Assembly: GCF_001577835.2 (NCBI RefSeq)
Contig: NC_029536.1
Span: 4,588,001 to 4,652,000, forward strand
Origin: Coturnix japonica
Lineage: Eukaryota; Chordata; Aves; Galliformes; Phasianidae
Direction: 5' to 3'
DNA length: 64,000 nt
Positions 50,301 to 62,437 of this stretch are shown here, piece by piece (within the stretch, counting starts at the first letter, position 1; each line of letters opens with the position of its first letter). The notes under the pieces were generated by a model. The model did not search any database. It worked only from the letters and a program-made list of their open reading frames with translations, and was not told the origin of the DNA. The position numbers were made by a program, and so were the translations under genes.

Positions 50301-53300
50301 TGCATGGCGTGATCTGGCACTTTGCATCTTCACAGCCCGGAGTTCAGCAGCAGGTCAGCCAGCTCTTCCTGACATCATTACACTTGTTTACCACTCACAC
50401 AGAGGAAGTGCTGAGCTGATGGGTTTGCCCACTGTCATCCTTTTAGGCCAGTGTTTTTCTGCAGCATCAAAAGTGTAGGGGAGCCTTTGACTTCCATGAA
50501 GCCGTTTTAGCATCTCTTCCTGTCTGAGCTGAGAGGGGAAAATTAAACACTGGAAATCCTTAACCACTGAAATGATATTACAGAGAACAACCTCATCCAA
50601 AGGATGGAAACGTCCAGGGAGCAGTAACTCATTAATACGCCAGAGCTCGATTTGTGATTGCCTGACAGCCATATTAGGTGCATATTAAATAAGCATCATT
50701 GTAGTAAAGCCTCAGGAGAGCTGCTCTGATCAGTCCTGGGTAGGAATTTTGCTTCTACATTTAAATGTCATTTTGAGCTGGAGCTGTGCTGGTCGTCCTG
50801 TCTTTTATTGTTATTTATTGTTATAAGCAGGGTGTAATTACACTTCATCTTTGAAGTGGATTGAGAGCAAGAGGGAGCAGCCTCAATTGCACCAAGGGAG
50901 GTGCAGGTTGGATATTAGGGAAGGTTTCTTCCTGGAGCAGTGATGTGCTGGCACAGCTGCCCAGGGAGCAGTGGAGTCACCATCCATGGAGGTGTTCAGT
51001 GTGGGGATGTGGCACTGGGGGTTGTGTTAATGGGCTGAGAGAGTTAAATAGAACCTAATAGCCACCGTTTGTACAGCAGATGGATGGGTTTTAGAAATTC
51101 TGCCCTGTTGCATAGCAACAGTCATCATTAAAAAATAACATTTGGAAACGTGCAGAAAAAATACAAGAAAGCAATTAAGCATTTAAATATCAAAGCTTTA
51201 TTCTAGACCAGACCCCGTATTGCTGTGAATAAACACTTGTATGAAAAGGTGCTTTTTGATAGTTTTTATATGGGTTTTAAATGGTAGCAAACCTCTTTTT
51301 TGCTTTGGAGTCAAAGAAAGGAGAGTTGTAGGGGAGCTCGTCTGGAGCTGCTGTGAGTATTCGGTTATATATGGATTTAATGCAGGCATTTCAACTCCCT
51401 GTGCTTCTCCAGCAGCCTCAAGGGAGGAATTTTTTCAGTCGAGCTGCATCGTATTATGTGCGTGGCTGATCTGGAGCACATTTAGGTCCTTCTGGAGGGC
51501 AGTTTATAATGACAGCATTAGAAACATTATTCATTCTTAGGTTTCCACGTCTGTTTTTGTTGCGAGCATTCCTCAAGTTTAATAACTTCAAATACTTTCC
51601 CCATGTCTTTCTTTTCAGTGATATTCCTGCAAGGACTGGGATTTTCTGTCCACCTGTCCTCTGGCTGTTCAACATTCCTTGTGCCTTTCCTTGTCCAGCA
51701 CAGCATCTCTTCCATTGACCATCTCCTCCACCTTATTTCTGAATGCACGGTGCCCTTGGCTGCATCAGGGCTGTGATGGCACATCAGCACTGTGTCATAT
51801 TGTGGGTTAAATGTGCCTCCAATGCATGGAGCACTGAGCACAGCATCTAATTGGCAGAATTGCATGAGTTTTTATAGAGGTTGCAGTGGAATTTTGTATA
51901 TTCCCCCCCCAAATAAGTGCTGACAAAACACTCATAATGACGTAGATTGAAGCAAAACTGAAGCTGATGGAAATTAAAGCAGGCTTGGTGCACTCCCTAA
52001 GTTGGTAATAAGTGTAACTGGTTCTTCTATAAGCAGTACAGGGGAGCTGCCCTGAGCCTCAGAGTGATAGTGATGCCTTCTCCAAGGGGAGACACCTTTA
52101 GGAGTCCCATTGCACCAGGCAGGTGGTTGGATCCAAGTCCTTCACTATGTGCCCTTTACTTCTAATGCTTCCCTGCCATCTAAACTCTTGGTTGGTTTTG
52201 GCTTTACTGAAATGTACCGTATTCATTGTCAGTGGAACTCTGTCCTGGTCAGTGGTTACCTATAGGACTAAACCTGCCCCATGATGGTGAGAACTCTTTA
52301 CTTTGAGAAGTATGGGTTGTAAGTAGATGCAATAATTCAGAGTTATGGAAGAAAAACATGCAGACCATGGCATTTCTGCCAAGCAGACCCAGTCATTTCT
52401 TTATTTCCCTTTGAAATGCTGTTTATTGACATCCTATCCCCCCATCCCGCCCGCTCTCCTTGCAGGACAAAAGGGTTTTCTGCACCTGCACGTTTACCCT
52501 CCCCACAATTTCCTGAGTTCTCTATGGACATTTTTCCATGAGCCTGGATTACAGCATGGCGTGCCAAGTGACCGGAGGCGGCAGCACTGGCAATTTGTGC
52601 AGGATGGAGCCTTATGTTGGTGGATATCTGCAAAGCCTTAGTATGGAATACCTCACTTCCAAAAGCCCCCCCCCCCTTCTCCCCATCCCCAGATACTCTG
52701 CTTCTTATGCATTGCAGCCAGAGGGTTTTTTTGCTGGGTGTTTCTTTGTGTGCTGGTTCCCCGGAGCAGAGGCCGGCTGGAACACATGGTGTGGCAGACA
52801 TTCACCATTAAAAATCTGTCGTTTTTTTTTTCTCCCCCCTCCCCACAAATGCCTGGGTGAACCTTTGCGGGGTGACAGCTTGTGGCCACTTGGTGCTTTT
52901 GTTGGAACGTGCACTCCATTTGACCCTGTCCCAGCGTTAATAGGATTGTAAAGGCTGACTCCTGCGTGACCTCTTCTTGCAAACAACCCTCACCCTTCCC
53001 CTTCCTCAACCGCTCTGTACCGCAGAGCTGAGAAGTGCTGCTCCCGAGGCGCTCTGCGCTCGTGTTGCAGGCAAAAGCAATTGGAAAAACCACTGGGGGA
53101 AAAAAAAAAAGGCAGCGTGGAGCCACCTGTCCTTAAATAGTCCTGACTGTGAGAACAGTGGGCATTTGTTCACTTCTTTACAGGGAGCTGATCTGAAATG
53201 CTTCTTTGCAGACAGAGAACTAAAAGCTTGCTTTCCAAGGACACCTGCCTGCCATCCAGCCTTCCGTGTGCTTCTCTGTTATGTTTTAGGTGCTGCTTTG

Positions 53301-56300
53301 TTTCATGCAGAGGAAGAAGAAGAGGTGACTGGGTACAGTTGGCATTGACTTTGGTTTAGGGAAATAACATTGGTTCCATTGAGCGCAAAGTCAAAACATC
53401 AAGTAATGAAAGTTCCAACTCCAGGCAAAATGAACTGCAGTTCACTCCTTCTGAGCTCTCCATAGACCAAACTTTATCCTCATTACTACACGTTACTCCT
53501 GGCCCCAACTCAGAGCAGCTCATAATAAGGGCTGTGTTCTGTGCTTACTGTTGTGCCAGGCTTAAATCGAATTCTTATCACCTGATGTCTTTACAACCTC
53601 TAAGTACCAACATGTGCGTAAAGTAGGTAAATGTGCTTATTCTTTTGATTCCCCTTTGCTTACCTGCAATCTTTCTTCCACCAGGCCCTTGCAGCTTTGA
53701 TACTCGCTTTACACTGTGGGAATAGAGAAAATCTTGCCCCTGGCCTGCTTTGTTTGCTTATTTTTATACCAGTGTCACTAAGGAGCTGGGTTAAGTATTT
53801 TGACCTACTTCAGGCATCAAAAGGTTCTTTTCTTTCTTCCTTCTCCTTTCTAAAGCAAAGATTGGCTTTTCCCACTGAATGGCCACACCTTTCACTCTTC
53901 CAGTAATCAGTCTTCAGCTGCCTCTCCCACTCCTGAAATAACTCGTCTGGCTTTGCCCTGGGGGCAAGACAGGGGAAGGGGTGGAGGAGAAAACCCTTGT
54001 GCCATTGCCCTGTGAAACACGGGAACACTTTTGAGGTTGTAGGGTTTAGCCTCCTGATCTCATGATATGATTATGGGACGCCCTGGAATGTGTGTGCCTT
54101 TGGAGGGCCAATGTGAGTTAGCACTGCCAGGCTTTGTAAATAGATGGGGATAAGAGTGGTGCACTTCAATGGATTATCCACACTTTGTACTTCCTAAAAG
54201 TGCAGAATCGGGTGCAGAAGGGCTTTCTCTGTTTGCACAAAGGTCTGTGCAATTACAGCTACCAACTCCAACAGGGCAACTTTTGTTTCTCTGGTCCGGA
54301 AAGGAGGTTGAAAGGGTGGAAAATGTGTTGACCTACCAAATACTTGTTATCTACAGATAGGCACAGTGTTGTGGTTGGTCTGTGGAGGTAGCAATGACGA
54401 GATCAGGCAGGAATCGGGCACTTTTGCCTCTGCAGCACCTCAGTCTTTCAGTGCCTGCCAGTTGATACAGGTGATTGCTTTCTGAACCATGAAATGCAGA
54501 GACTTTTGGGGGTGGAAGTTACATCTGCTTGTCACTGTGCGTGTTATTGTGTTGGAAATGACTAGCAGTGAATGGAATACAGCCTGGATAACACAGAGCA
54601 TCGAGAAAGGTGTGTGTTTAGATGCTGTAACAGGCTGCCCCATCTCTGAAGGCAATCAAGTCTGGGTTGAATGAAGCTCTGGGGAGCAGCCAACCCATGG
54701 CAGGGGTTGGAACTGACTGATCCTTAAGGTCCCCTCCAACCTAAGCCATGCTGTGTTCAGGCTCAGAAACGCTTTTGTTGTGGGTCACCTTCCAGTTGTG
54801 GTGCAAAGTCCCCTCTGCTGGGGATACAGTTCCCATTTAATTGAAGGGGTAACAGCACCATTACTTTGCTGTTGTTCTTATGCTAGCAATAAGATTGGAC
54901 TGAACGAGCTAAATAGCTTTGTAAATGAGGTAAAATTAACTTCACCTCCTGCACTAATCACATACCCCAGGCTCTGGGAGCACAGGTCACGTGTGTATAT
55001 TGTGGTTGACGGTAGCTTCAATCTAAACCAGTTTATATTAATCATCAAAAGCAGAACTCATGTGGACTGGTGTGGGGTGGAAGGCAGGGATTGAAACCTG
55101 GAGCCAGGTTTGGGGCTGTGGGCCTGCAGCCAGTGCCGGCTCTTTTGGAAGGTCTCCATAGTCCAACAGCAGCCAAAGCCTTCCCTCTGGCTGCCCTCCG
55201 ACCTCAGGGCATGTCTCATTAGCAGATTAAGCCCAGAGTTAAACGAGGCCTCTGGGAGAGCTGGGCGAGGGGGTCTGCCGCTGGGGCTGCAATGATTTTC
55301 CTAAGGCCAGATAAGCAGCTCTCTGCCTTGCCAGAGGGGAGAAGATAAAGAGATAAGGTTTGTTTAGCATGAATAAATCCTGGGAAAATCTGCAGTAAAC
55401 TGTGATGTCACAGCCCTCCTCCAGAGCTAAGAGAGAAAGGCTGCGTTCCTCCATCGCCGTAAATCCATTACTTTATGCCGGGGTGTGGAAACCCCCTGCC
55501 CTGCCAGCGCTCGCAGGCGATGGATTTCACACCCCACCTGCCTGCTGGGGTCAGCCCGAGGTAAGAGCAGGGCCACAGCAGGGATTTACCGCCTCGCTGA
55601 GCTGCTGCCCTCCCCAATTTTCTGGTCAGTAACTCTGTGAAAGGAGAGCGTGTCTGGTGCTGCAGGGAGGAGATGAAGGGGGAAGAAATGGTGGCTGGAT
55701 TCTTTCCAGGACGGAAAACTGTCTGTCCAAGAACTTCTCCGAGACACAGATTAAATATTCCTCTATCCACCATTAAATTACCGTGAACCGGTGGCTGTGC
55801 GGTGCCTGACAGGCTGTGTAATAAGCAACGCTGTGTCTCTCCTCTCCTTTCTTCCTCTGCATTTTTCTCCATCCCAGACAGGAATGGCTGTGTCTGTAAG
55901 AGTCATTCTCTCCAGTTGGGTCACAGTCATTGTCAGTTCAGAATTAACCTTATAAAGGAACAGCGATACACACTGTTAGACCTGCACCCACGTCTTGCAA
56001 GCTGTGCTTGCTAATAAAATGCTCCATTGGCCCTGCAGTGTCCCCATTGCTCTGAGCACACCCTGTCCCCATGTCCAACCATAGGGCACCCACGTGAGCA
56101 GACCAAGAAGAGGAAAAAACGGGAAAGAAAGAGGTTGGGGAGCTCTTGCTCCATCACCCCAACAGAGATGGGGTCTACCTGTAAGGTGTGGTGACCTCCT
56201 GGCCAGCATCCCATGGGGACAGTGACCAGGCATGGTGGAGTTGGACTTGATTATTGAGGGCTTTTCCAGTCAGTGATTCTATGATGGTGGGGATGGGTGA

Positions 56301-59300
56301 TGAGGCTGATGCAGCCACTCAGTCTTCTGAGAGTCTTCAGAGTGAAGCCTGTGCCAATTTAATTTGGCCTGATGTAAGACAAGCAATTGGAGGTCTCATA
56401 GGATGGTGTAGGAGCATTCAGTCTTGAATTTGGACCAGAAGCATCTTGTGTTGGGTTTTGAGCTTTATACATCTGTAAAAAGTAGCAGAAATGATGGCAG
56501 GAAACCTCACTCCTAGGGAACTTTCACCTCTCACAAAAGAATGGTCTTTTATTTACTGCTTTTCTCTGATTCAGGCTGAAGCCTTCACCTGAGTGTGAAC
56601 AGAATCAAGGACGTGAAAACTTCCCATGGAAAAGAAAGCAGTCCTGAACTTAATGCTGTCAGCAGGACAACCAGCAAATTGCTCCCCCAGATGGCTCAGA
56701 TTTTAATAGGGTCACCTTGCAAGACTTGCCTATAGGATATTCAAAGTCCCAGGGTAACTGTTGGGGCATAAAAAACGTTATGTCTAAGAGCTGCATCACA
56801 GACAGATGTTCCTTTGACAGGTCATCCTTTGCTTAACTGTTCCTCCATGTATGTTTCCTGGTGTTCAGTGCATCAGTGGCGGCTCTGGGGAATGGGGATG
56901 TTTGAAACAGATGAAAGCGAAGAGTGAGGGATCTACTTTTTGTTTTGCAACAGCATTGGGAAAGCCACAGTGCATATGTGAGGTCCATCTCTTGCCATAT
57001 TTATTCCCCTTGCCTTTACCTTATTGCTTTCTGCTCTTCCTGATGTACCTTCCATCACCCTCCAGGCTGTCAGTTGACTTTGCAGTGCCTGCACATCACT
57101 GATGCATTCCTATGAAGAGGCTGAACTGATGCAAACATTGCAGTCAGATGCTTCTGTTGCTGCTCCTGTCGACAGTTTGTAGTGTTCTCCCAACCCTTTT
57201 TGCAGAGATGTAGGTTGTGTAAGAAAGCGAGTAACTGCGTACTTACAGCTGAGCAATATTTGGTAAATATTTCCTGGGAGCCTGTGAAATTTCTCACATG
57301 TTCTCCATTCCCCTGAAGTCTGCAGAGTAGGCATATGAAATATCACTCTTCCTAGATGTGAGTTCAGGAGCGTGTAAATAGTCTTCAGTTCTACAGGCCT
57401 TGTGTAGACACCAAAGCCTGACGGCCAACAGCAATGCGCTGAGGCCAACATGTGGGCTAAATGGTTATCTATCTGCTTCCTTACTGCTTTTCAGTCTGAA
57501 TGCAGCTCTCTCCTTGAGAATGAGATGCTCTGAGATGAGGTTTCCCATGAAATGGCTCTGCCGTGCTCATACATGCTCTGAAATTAGCCAGCTCTCCAGC
57601 TGATGGTAATGGACAGCCAGCAGTCTGCCTGCAGGTGACTGTAGATGCACCAGTGATTAATAAACTGTTAACTGTACATGTAACTCATTTAGGAAACGAA
57701 TGAGAACCCAAATACTTCTGGGTTCACTCTTGCTTAGTTGCACTGGGAAGAGCTCTTTGAGCCTTCCAGAGATCAGTTTTATTACCAGGTGTGAGACGGG
57801 TTTAAGTTGTCCTTAAAAATAAGCACATTAAGGCCTTCTGCATGGGATTTGCTGTAGGGAGGGAATTCCACAGGACCCCATTTGTTGGGTTTATCCTGCT
57901 GGTATTAAGTCAGTACTGGGAGTTGGACTGGGTGGCCTTCAGAGGTCCCTTCCAACTCTTAAGGATTCTATGATTATTTATAAGGATTGACTTATGAGCA
58001 AGGGTGTAATTGAGACTGTTTCCATTTTTTACCTATCCCTGATTAGAGTAAACCTGCCTTTGATTATGTGAATGTCTTTGTTTATTATTTTAGTACTAGA
58101 CAGCAGTTGTGCGTGACAGACACAACCTACTGTGGAAGAACCTGTGTTGCCTTGAGCTGCAGTTGTGAGCAGTGACAATCTTTTGCTCTTTCTCTCTTGG
58201 ATCTTGCTGCTGGGATCACAAAGAAGCCAGATGGTTTCTGTATCATTCTCCAATCAGCGGCCATTCATTTTGAACATGATGAATACAGAGCAGGCTTGAA
58301 GGGCAGAAACGATAGATTGATTTGTATGTAGATATCTTAAAGATGGAATTATGTCATTTATAAGGAATAGAAAATAGTGTGGCATATATTAAGGAAAAAA
58401 AGATATTCCATTGAGTCTGTTCAACTGTAGATTAGTGGTTGAAAGTTTGTGGTGGAAGCACCATTTCTTGTCTGAGACTCACCTTGTCTCACTTGGATCA
58501 CTCATAGGGGTAAAACCCCATGAGGTCAGATAATGAACCTGGTAACATCTCAGGTCATTTCTACCTCCTGTGATGGTATAGAAACACAGACAGGGCTGTG
58601 CTTGGTTCTGTCTTTGTTACATGTCAGGTCTGTGCTATATGATTTCAATGTTTTGTTTCCATGGGCATCCAGTATTGTTCTTTATGCAGGACCCATAGTA
58701 TCAATTTTACTGTGTTTGTTAACCAGGAGTGGCAAATGAAATCTTGATTGTACTTGGCTGCAAATTAAATGAATGGTTGAAATCTCTCATTCTAAATGGC
58801 TGTATTAGGATGAGCATCTCTCCCTCTATTAGGATGAGCCTCGTTTGAAGAGCAGCTGGGACAGCAGCCTGGAAACAGCACTGGGAATTGTTACCTTGGA
58901 TGTGCTGGAAAAAAAAATGTCTTACTGCATTTGTCAAGTGTTCCATGTATTTATTGGGTTAAGCTAAATAGCTGTTTGTTGTTATTGTTGCTGGTAAAGA
59001 ACCTGCAAGCAGAGCATTAGCAGTGGGATCCAGCTCCCAGCAGCACGCTGAAGTCCCATCTGCATGCACTATAAAATCATTGTTAGTCTTAAGTGAAGCA
59101 ACGCAACAGGGCTGGCAGTGAAAACACATCAAAGATGTTCATCAGTTTGTTGAAGTTAGAAGCATGTTTTAATTATCTCAGATTTGAAGCAGAAGTACTT
59201 TGGCTCTAACAAAAGGGTGGGTTGTTTTTTTTTTTTTTGCTGCAGATCATCCTGTGGGGTCGAACTGAGAAATGCCTGAAGGAGACCACAGAGGAAATCA

Positions 59301-62300
59301 GGATGATGGGGACAGAATGCCATTATTTCATCTGTGATGTTGGAAACAGAGAGGAAGTCTATCAGCAAGCCAAAGCTGTGCGGGAGAAGGTTGGTGTGTA
59401 GAAACAGCTTTTGTAGGCAAAATGTAGTGATTCCTTATCTTTTGGGGTGAAAAAAAGAAAGGTGAACATCCAGCTTATGTCATGCAGAGTTCTAAGTGAT
59501 CCAAAGGGATTGCAGTGCCTGCAGACAGGACGCCAAAAGCTATGGAAATAAAGGTGTAACCTGGCAGTAATAGGCATTCAGATAAAATAGTGATGGCTGC
59601 AATGATTTGCAATGATTTCACTATTTGTTTCCTTGCAGGTGGGTGACATCACTATCCTAGTGAACAACGCTGCTGTGGTCCATGGTAAAAGTCTGATGGA
59701 CAGTGACGATGATGCACTGCTCAAGTCACAGCATATAAACACCCTGGGACAGTTCTGGGTAAGAAAAGCTCTCACATCTCATGGGTTCAGACTTGGGGCT
59801 GAGAGTGACAGATGAACCCGTGGCTGATAGTGTCTTTCTAAAGGATGCTTGGTAAAATCAGTAATAAAAGAGCTTCCTGTGAGCTCATCTCTTTGCTGAG
59901 GACGTTGTCCTCCACAAGAAGCTCCTGACATACAAAGCATTCTGTTTGTGTCCTTTATCTGTGGCAGCTGCTTATGGGTGTACTTAGGAAATACTGGTTT
60001 TCTTCTGTACAAACTTTTCCTGTTTAGAAGCTTTTGGAGAGTGCAAAGTAACAAGGCACTGCTCCCCTCCTTTCCTGGCTGAACAGGCAGTGCAGTTTGG
60101 CTTGTTGTCTCTGTGTCACCTTATTATTTTTCAGGAACTTTTGTTTTGGTTGTATCTCTGCTGAGTAAAGCCTTTATCCCTCTCTGTTGTACTCATCAGA
60201 CCACCAAAGCGTTCTTGCCAAGGATGCTGGAGCTGCAGAACGGACACATAGTTTGCTTGAACTCTGTCCTGGCCTTGTCAGCCATCCCTGGTGCCATTGA
60301 CTACTGCACCTCCAAAGCTTCATCTTTTGCCTTCATGGAGAGCCTGACCTTGGGGCTGCTAGACTGTCCTGGAGTGAATGCCACAACAGTGCTGCCCTTC
60401 CACACGAGCACAGAGATGTTCCAGGGCATGAGAATCAGGTCAGTCCAGGGGAACTAGAATAAAGCATCTCATTTTAAATGAATCATCAGAATACACTCCT
60501 AATTAATGCTTCATTTAGTTAAGAGAATTTGATGTCTCATTTGGCTGCCTGGGAACAGAGGGTCACTCTAGGCCACCTGGGACTCATCAGACTGGTTTGC
60601 TGGCATATTCATGCAGCCTGTACTGCATGAAGCAGTTGCTTTTACAGAGAAATCTGAAAGCTATTTTTCCCTGGTTGTATTTGGGCCATTTGCAGCCACT
60701 TAGAGAGGGAGGGGAGGCAATCTGAAAATTGAGGTCATTCAAATAGAAGCAGTCTACAAATTGCTTGAGAATTAACAGTGCAAATTCCTTCTTTATCCAT
60801 TGATATCTTTAATCCTTTCCCACTGAAGGGAACGAAATCCATTTATTGAAGTAAGGCTTTCACTACATCCTTTAAAACAAGCTAAACCAAAACAATAAAA
60901 AACCTAATGGCTGACCAAGTTAATCTTTCGCAATCAACAAAATAACCTCTTAGTCAAGAAAATATGCAGTATCCAGCCAGGAAAAGCCTTATGGAGTCAC
61001 AGAGTCATAAAATGCTTTGGGGTGGAAGTGACCTTTAAGATCACCGTTAAGATCCAACTGTGTGTGATACTAAAAGCTGTAAGGAAGAATGTTCATCCTT
61101 CACCTGCTGAACGCTGCCATTGAAAGGACAGCATTTTGGCTTTGGCTTGCAGGCAGTTTAAGAAAAGCCCTGAATCAAAGTGCTGAATACTTCCTGTCAC
61201 TTCATCCTAAATCCTTGAGCTATATAACACAATAGTTGTGGTTGGAATTGGGCTTCATACTCTTCTTCTGCTCCTTCTAGCCTGCTTTGAGGCATGTCTG
61301 AATACCAGCTGCCAGTGATAACTTATAGTGAGTAACAGAACATGGACAGGGGTTGCTAAAAGGAGTTTGGTTAACAAATAATTATTTTATTTTTTACTTT
61401 ATTTATTCAGGTTCCCTAATCTTTTTCCTCCTCTCAAGCCAGAGACTGTGGCTAGGAGGACAGTGGAAGCTGTGCAGATGAATCAAGCCTTCCTGCTCCT
61501 TCCATGGACGATGAATGTTCTGGTCATCCTGAAAAGGTAAAGGTTTCCCATGCCCAGCAAGAGCCCAGCTAGAGAGGCAAGATTTACTTACAGTCCTGCT
61601 CTGTCTGTCCACAAAAGCAAACCTCAGTTTGACTGTTATCTGGTAACTGGGTTCAGACCAAGTCCTCCCTTCCCAGGAGAGTCGCAGAAGCAACAGAGGG
61701 AAACTTTAATGAGGTTCCTGTAGCAGATTTGTTAGATTTCCTTTTTCATACCCCTTGTATGAAACCAGTTTTACTCCCAAAATTGGAACCATGGAGTCAT
61801 TAAGGTTGGAAGAGACCACTTAGGTCACCAAGTCCAACCATGAACCCATCTCCTCCATGCCCTCTAAGCCATCTCCATAGGCTTCTGTCTCCTGAGGTCT
61901 AAATGCTGCTATCTGCAAAGCTTCTTAACAACTAACATCTGCATCTCGTTGATTTTGATTCAGTAAGTCACTCTTTGGACTCTGTGCTTTATATTGTAAT
62001 GGATTCCTATGCGGTAAAGTATGTGCATCACAGCTGTATTTAGAGAAGACGTGAAGCTATCAAAAATATTTGTGTGTATGATGAGGACAGGATTATTTTA
62101 AAGTGCCTAAGGAAAGAAAGTCATAACTTTATATCCTGAAACAACCAAATAGAAAAAAACATATAGAAATGTGTTTCTGTAAAAAAGACTTTGGAAAACC
62201 TACTTCAATCAGGAAGTGAAATGGAAAATAATCACAATATGCACATAAAACAAGAGAAAGGTATATATATGTGTGTGTATTTACACATCGTCCTATTAGA

Positions 62301-62437
62301 ACAGATTGAAAGGTTTGTCTGTCTGCTCATTTTCTCTCTGCTCCTCTTGCAGCATTCTCCCTCAGGCAGCACTTGAAGAAATCCACAAGTTTTCTGGGAG
62401 CTACACCTGCATGAACACCTTTAAAGGCCGAACATAG
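41242..62437 (+). CDS. DHRS3: DHRS3, retinal short-chain dehydrogenase/reductase 3 (6 coding exons, 302 aa)
   Basis: Coding exons are 41242-41436, 59246-59389, 59639-59758, 60200-60438, 61411-61536 and 62353-62437, with all introns GT-AG. The 302-residue product has the same length as human DHRS3 (retSDR1) and is nearly collinear with it. It begins with a hydrophobic membrane anchor (about residues 5-29). Next come the cofactor motif TGGGRGIG (44-51), NNAA (122-125), the catalytic Ser175, and YCTSK with Tyr188 and Lys192. It reduces all-trans-retinal to retinol with NADPH at the ER and lipid droplets, limiting retinoic acid formation, and it is a known retinoic-acid-induced feedback gene. The start at 41,242 is in strong context (A at -3, G at +4) and gives the conserved MVWK N-terminus. 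Intron 1 is 17.8 kb. It is divergent from the esterase array. Confidence 0.97.
41930..42135 (+). mobile_element. CR1 LINE 3' fragment
   Basis: GTGATAGGAGCAGAGGTGAT through GGGCAATATTGGTGGTAGTT, in sense orientation, ending before the octamer tail. Confidence 0.85.
43227..43292 (+). mobile_element. CR1 LINE tail
   Basis: GGATGGACTAGATGATCTCG and a terminal CTTAATGATTCTATGATGCC. Confidence 0.85.
46203..46458 (+). mobile_element. CR1 LINE 3' fragment, well preserved
   Basis: It starts around AAACTGAGACAGAGGAGGTT and ends in CATTCTATGATTCTATGAAT. It is nearly the reverse complement of the copy at 15,911-16,205. Confidence 0.94.
48020..48130 (+). mobile_element. CR1 LINE upstream fragment
   Basis: ATGTTCAGCCTGGAGAAGGC through ATTGCCACCTTCCAGCACCT is the CR1 segment that precedes the usual 3' region. 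No tail is attached. Confidence 0.75.
48736..48752. repeat. Short TATC microsatellite
   Basis: About four TATC units in DHRS3 intron 1. Confidence 0.7.
49394..49548 (-). mobile_element. CR1 LINE 3' fragment
   Basis: TTCATAGAATCATTCACATT, then AAGATCATCCAGTCTAACCC and CACCTCTCCACGCTGACC-like CR1 text, in minus orientation. Confidence 0.82.
50246..50305. repeat. GT-rich microsatellite
   Basis: An imperfect (GT)n block with a central GCACACGTGT, in DHRS3 intron 1. Confidence 0.8.
50860..51040 (+). mobile_element. CR1 LINE 3' fragment
   Basis: TTGCACCAAGGGAGGTGCAG through GATGTGGCACTGGGGGTTGT, in sense orientation, without the terminal octamers. Confidence 0.82.
54625..54757 (+). mobile_element. 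CR1 LINE 3' fragment
   Basis: CAGGCTGCCCCATCTCTGAA through GTCCCCTCCAACCTAAGCCA, in sense orientation. Confidence 0.88.
55918..55940 (+). promoter_or_regulatory. Nuclear-receptor half-site cluster in DHRS3 intron 1
   Basis: GGGTCA (55918-55923) and AGTTCA (55935-55940) are both consensus RGKTCA half-sites in direct orientation. Between them lies an imperfect half-site, CAGTCA (55924-55929), placed five bases before AGTTCA, i.e. a DR5-like spacing. It is a candidate retinoic-acid response element only. Confidence 0.3.
56230..56285 (+). mobile_element. CR1 LINE tail
   Basis: GTTGGACTTGATTATTGAGG and CAGTCAGTGATTCTATGATG. Confidence 0.75.
57900..57975 (+). mobile_element. CR1 LINE tail
   Basis: GGAGTTGGACTGGGTGGCCT then CTTAAGGATTCTATGATTAT. 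Confidence 0.82.
58523..58557 (+). promoter_or_regulatory. Three nuclear-receptor half-sites in 35 bp, DHRS3 intron 1
   Basis: AGGTCA (58523-58528), TGAACC (58534-58539, a half-site on the other strand) and AGGTCA (58552-58557). The first two form an inverted pair spaced by five bases. About 0.7 kb before exon 2. Candidate only. Confidence 0.3.
60996..61062 (-). mobile_element. CR1 LINE tail in DHRS3 intron 4
   Basis: GTCACAGAGTCATAAAATGC and GTGGAAGTGACCTTTAAGAT, minus orientation. Confidence 0.78.
61788..61900 (-). mobile_element. CR1 LINE 3' fragment in DHRS3 intron 5
   Basis: GGTTGGAAGAGACCACTTAG then TCACCAAGTCCAACCATGAA, minus orientation, with a decayed tail. Confidence 0.78.
62263..62287. 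repeat. TA/TG dinucleotide run
   Basis: A short (TA)n(TG)n run about 70 bases before the last DHRS3 coding exon. Confidence 0.7.

Larger units (their letters stand above)
41437..59245 (+). other. DHRS3: DHRS3 intron 1
   Basis: A 17.8 kb intron between GTGAGA at 41,437 and a long T-rich tract plus GCTGCAG before 59,246. It carries at least nine CR1 pieces and a GT-rich microsatellite. Several CR1-free blocks look like candidate regulatory DNA (48,160-48,530; 55,150-55,560; 55,900-55,960; 58,520-58,560). The remaining stretches, such as 42,300-43,220, 43,290-46,130, 46,500-48,000, 51,050-54,600 and 56,290-57,890, have no exon or repeat I could recognise. Confidence 0.7.

Noticed and set aside
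52343-53348. Several overlapping frames of 90-157 codons in a GC-rich part of DHRS3 intron 1
   Set aside because: Their number reflects low stop density in GC-rich DNA. None shows a known motif, and all three frames on both strands are equally open.
59612-59815. Reading DHRS3 exon 3 as a longer free ORF
   Set aside because: Clear GCAG acceptor and GTAAGA donor limit the exon to 59,639-59,758 and give an exact match to the DHRS3 protein.
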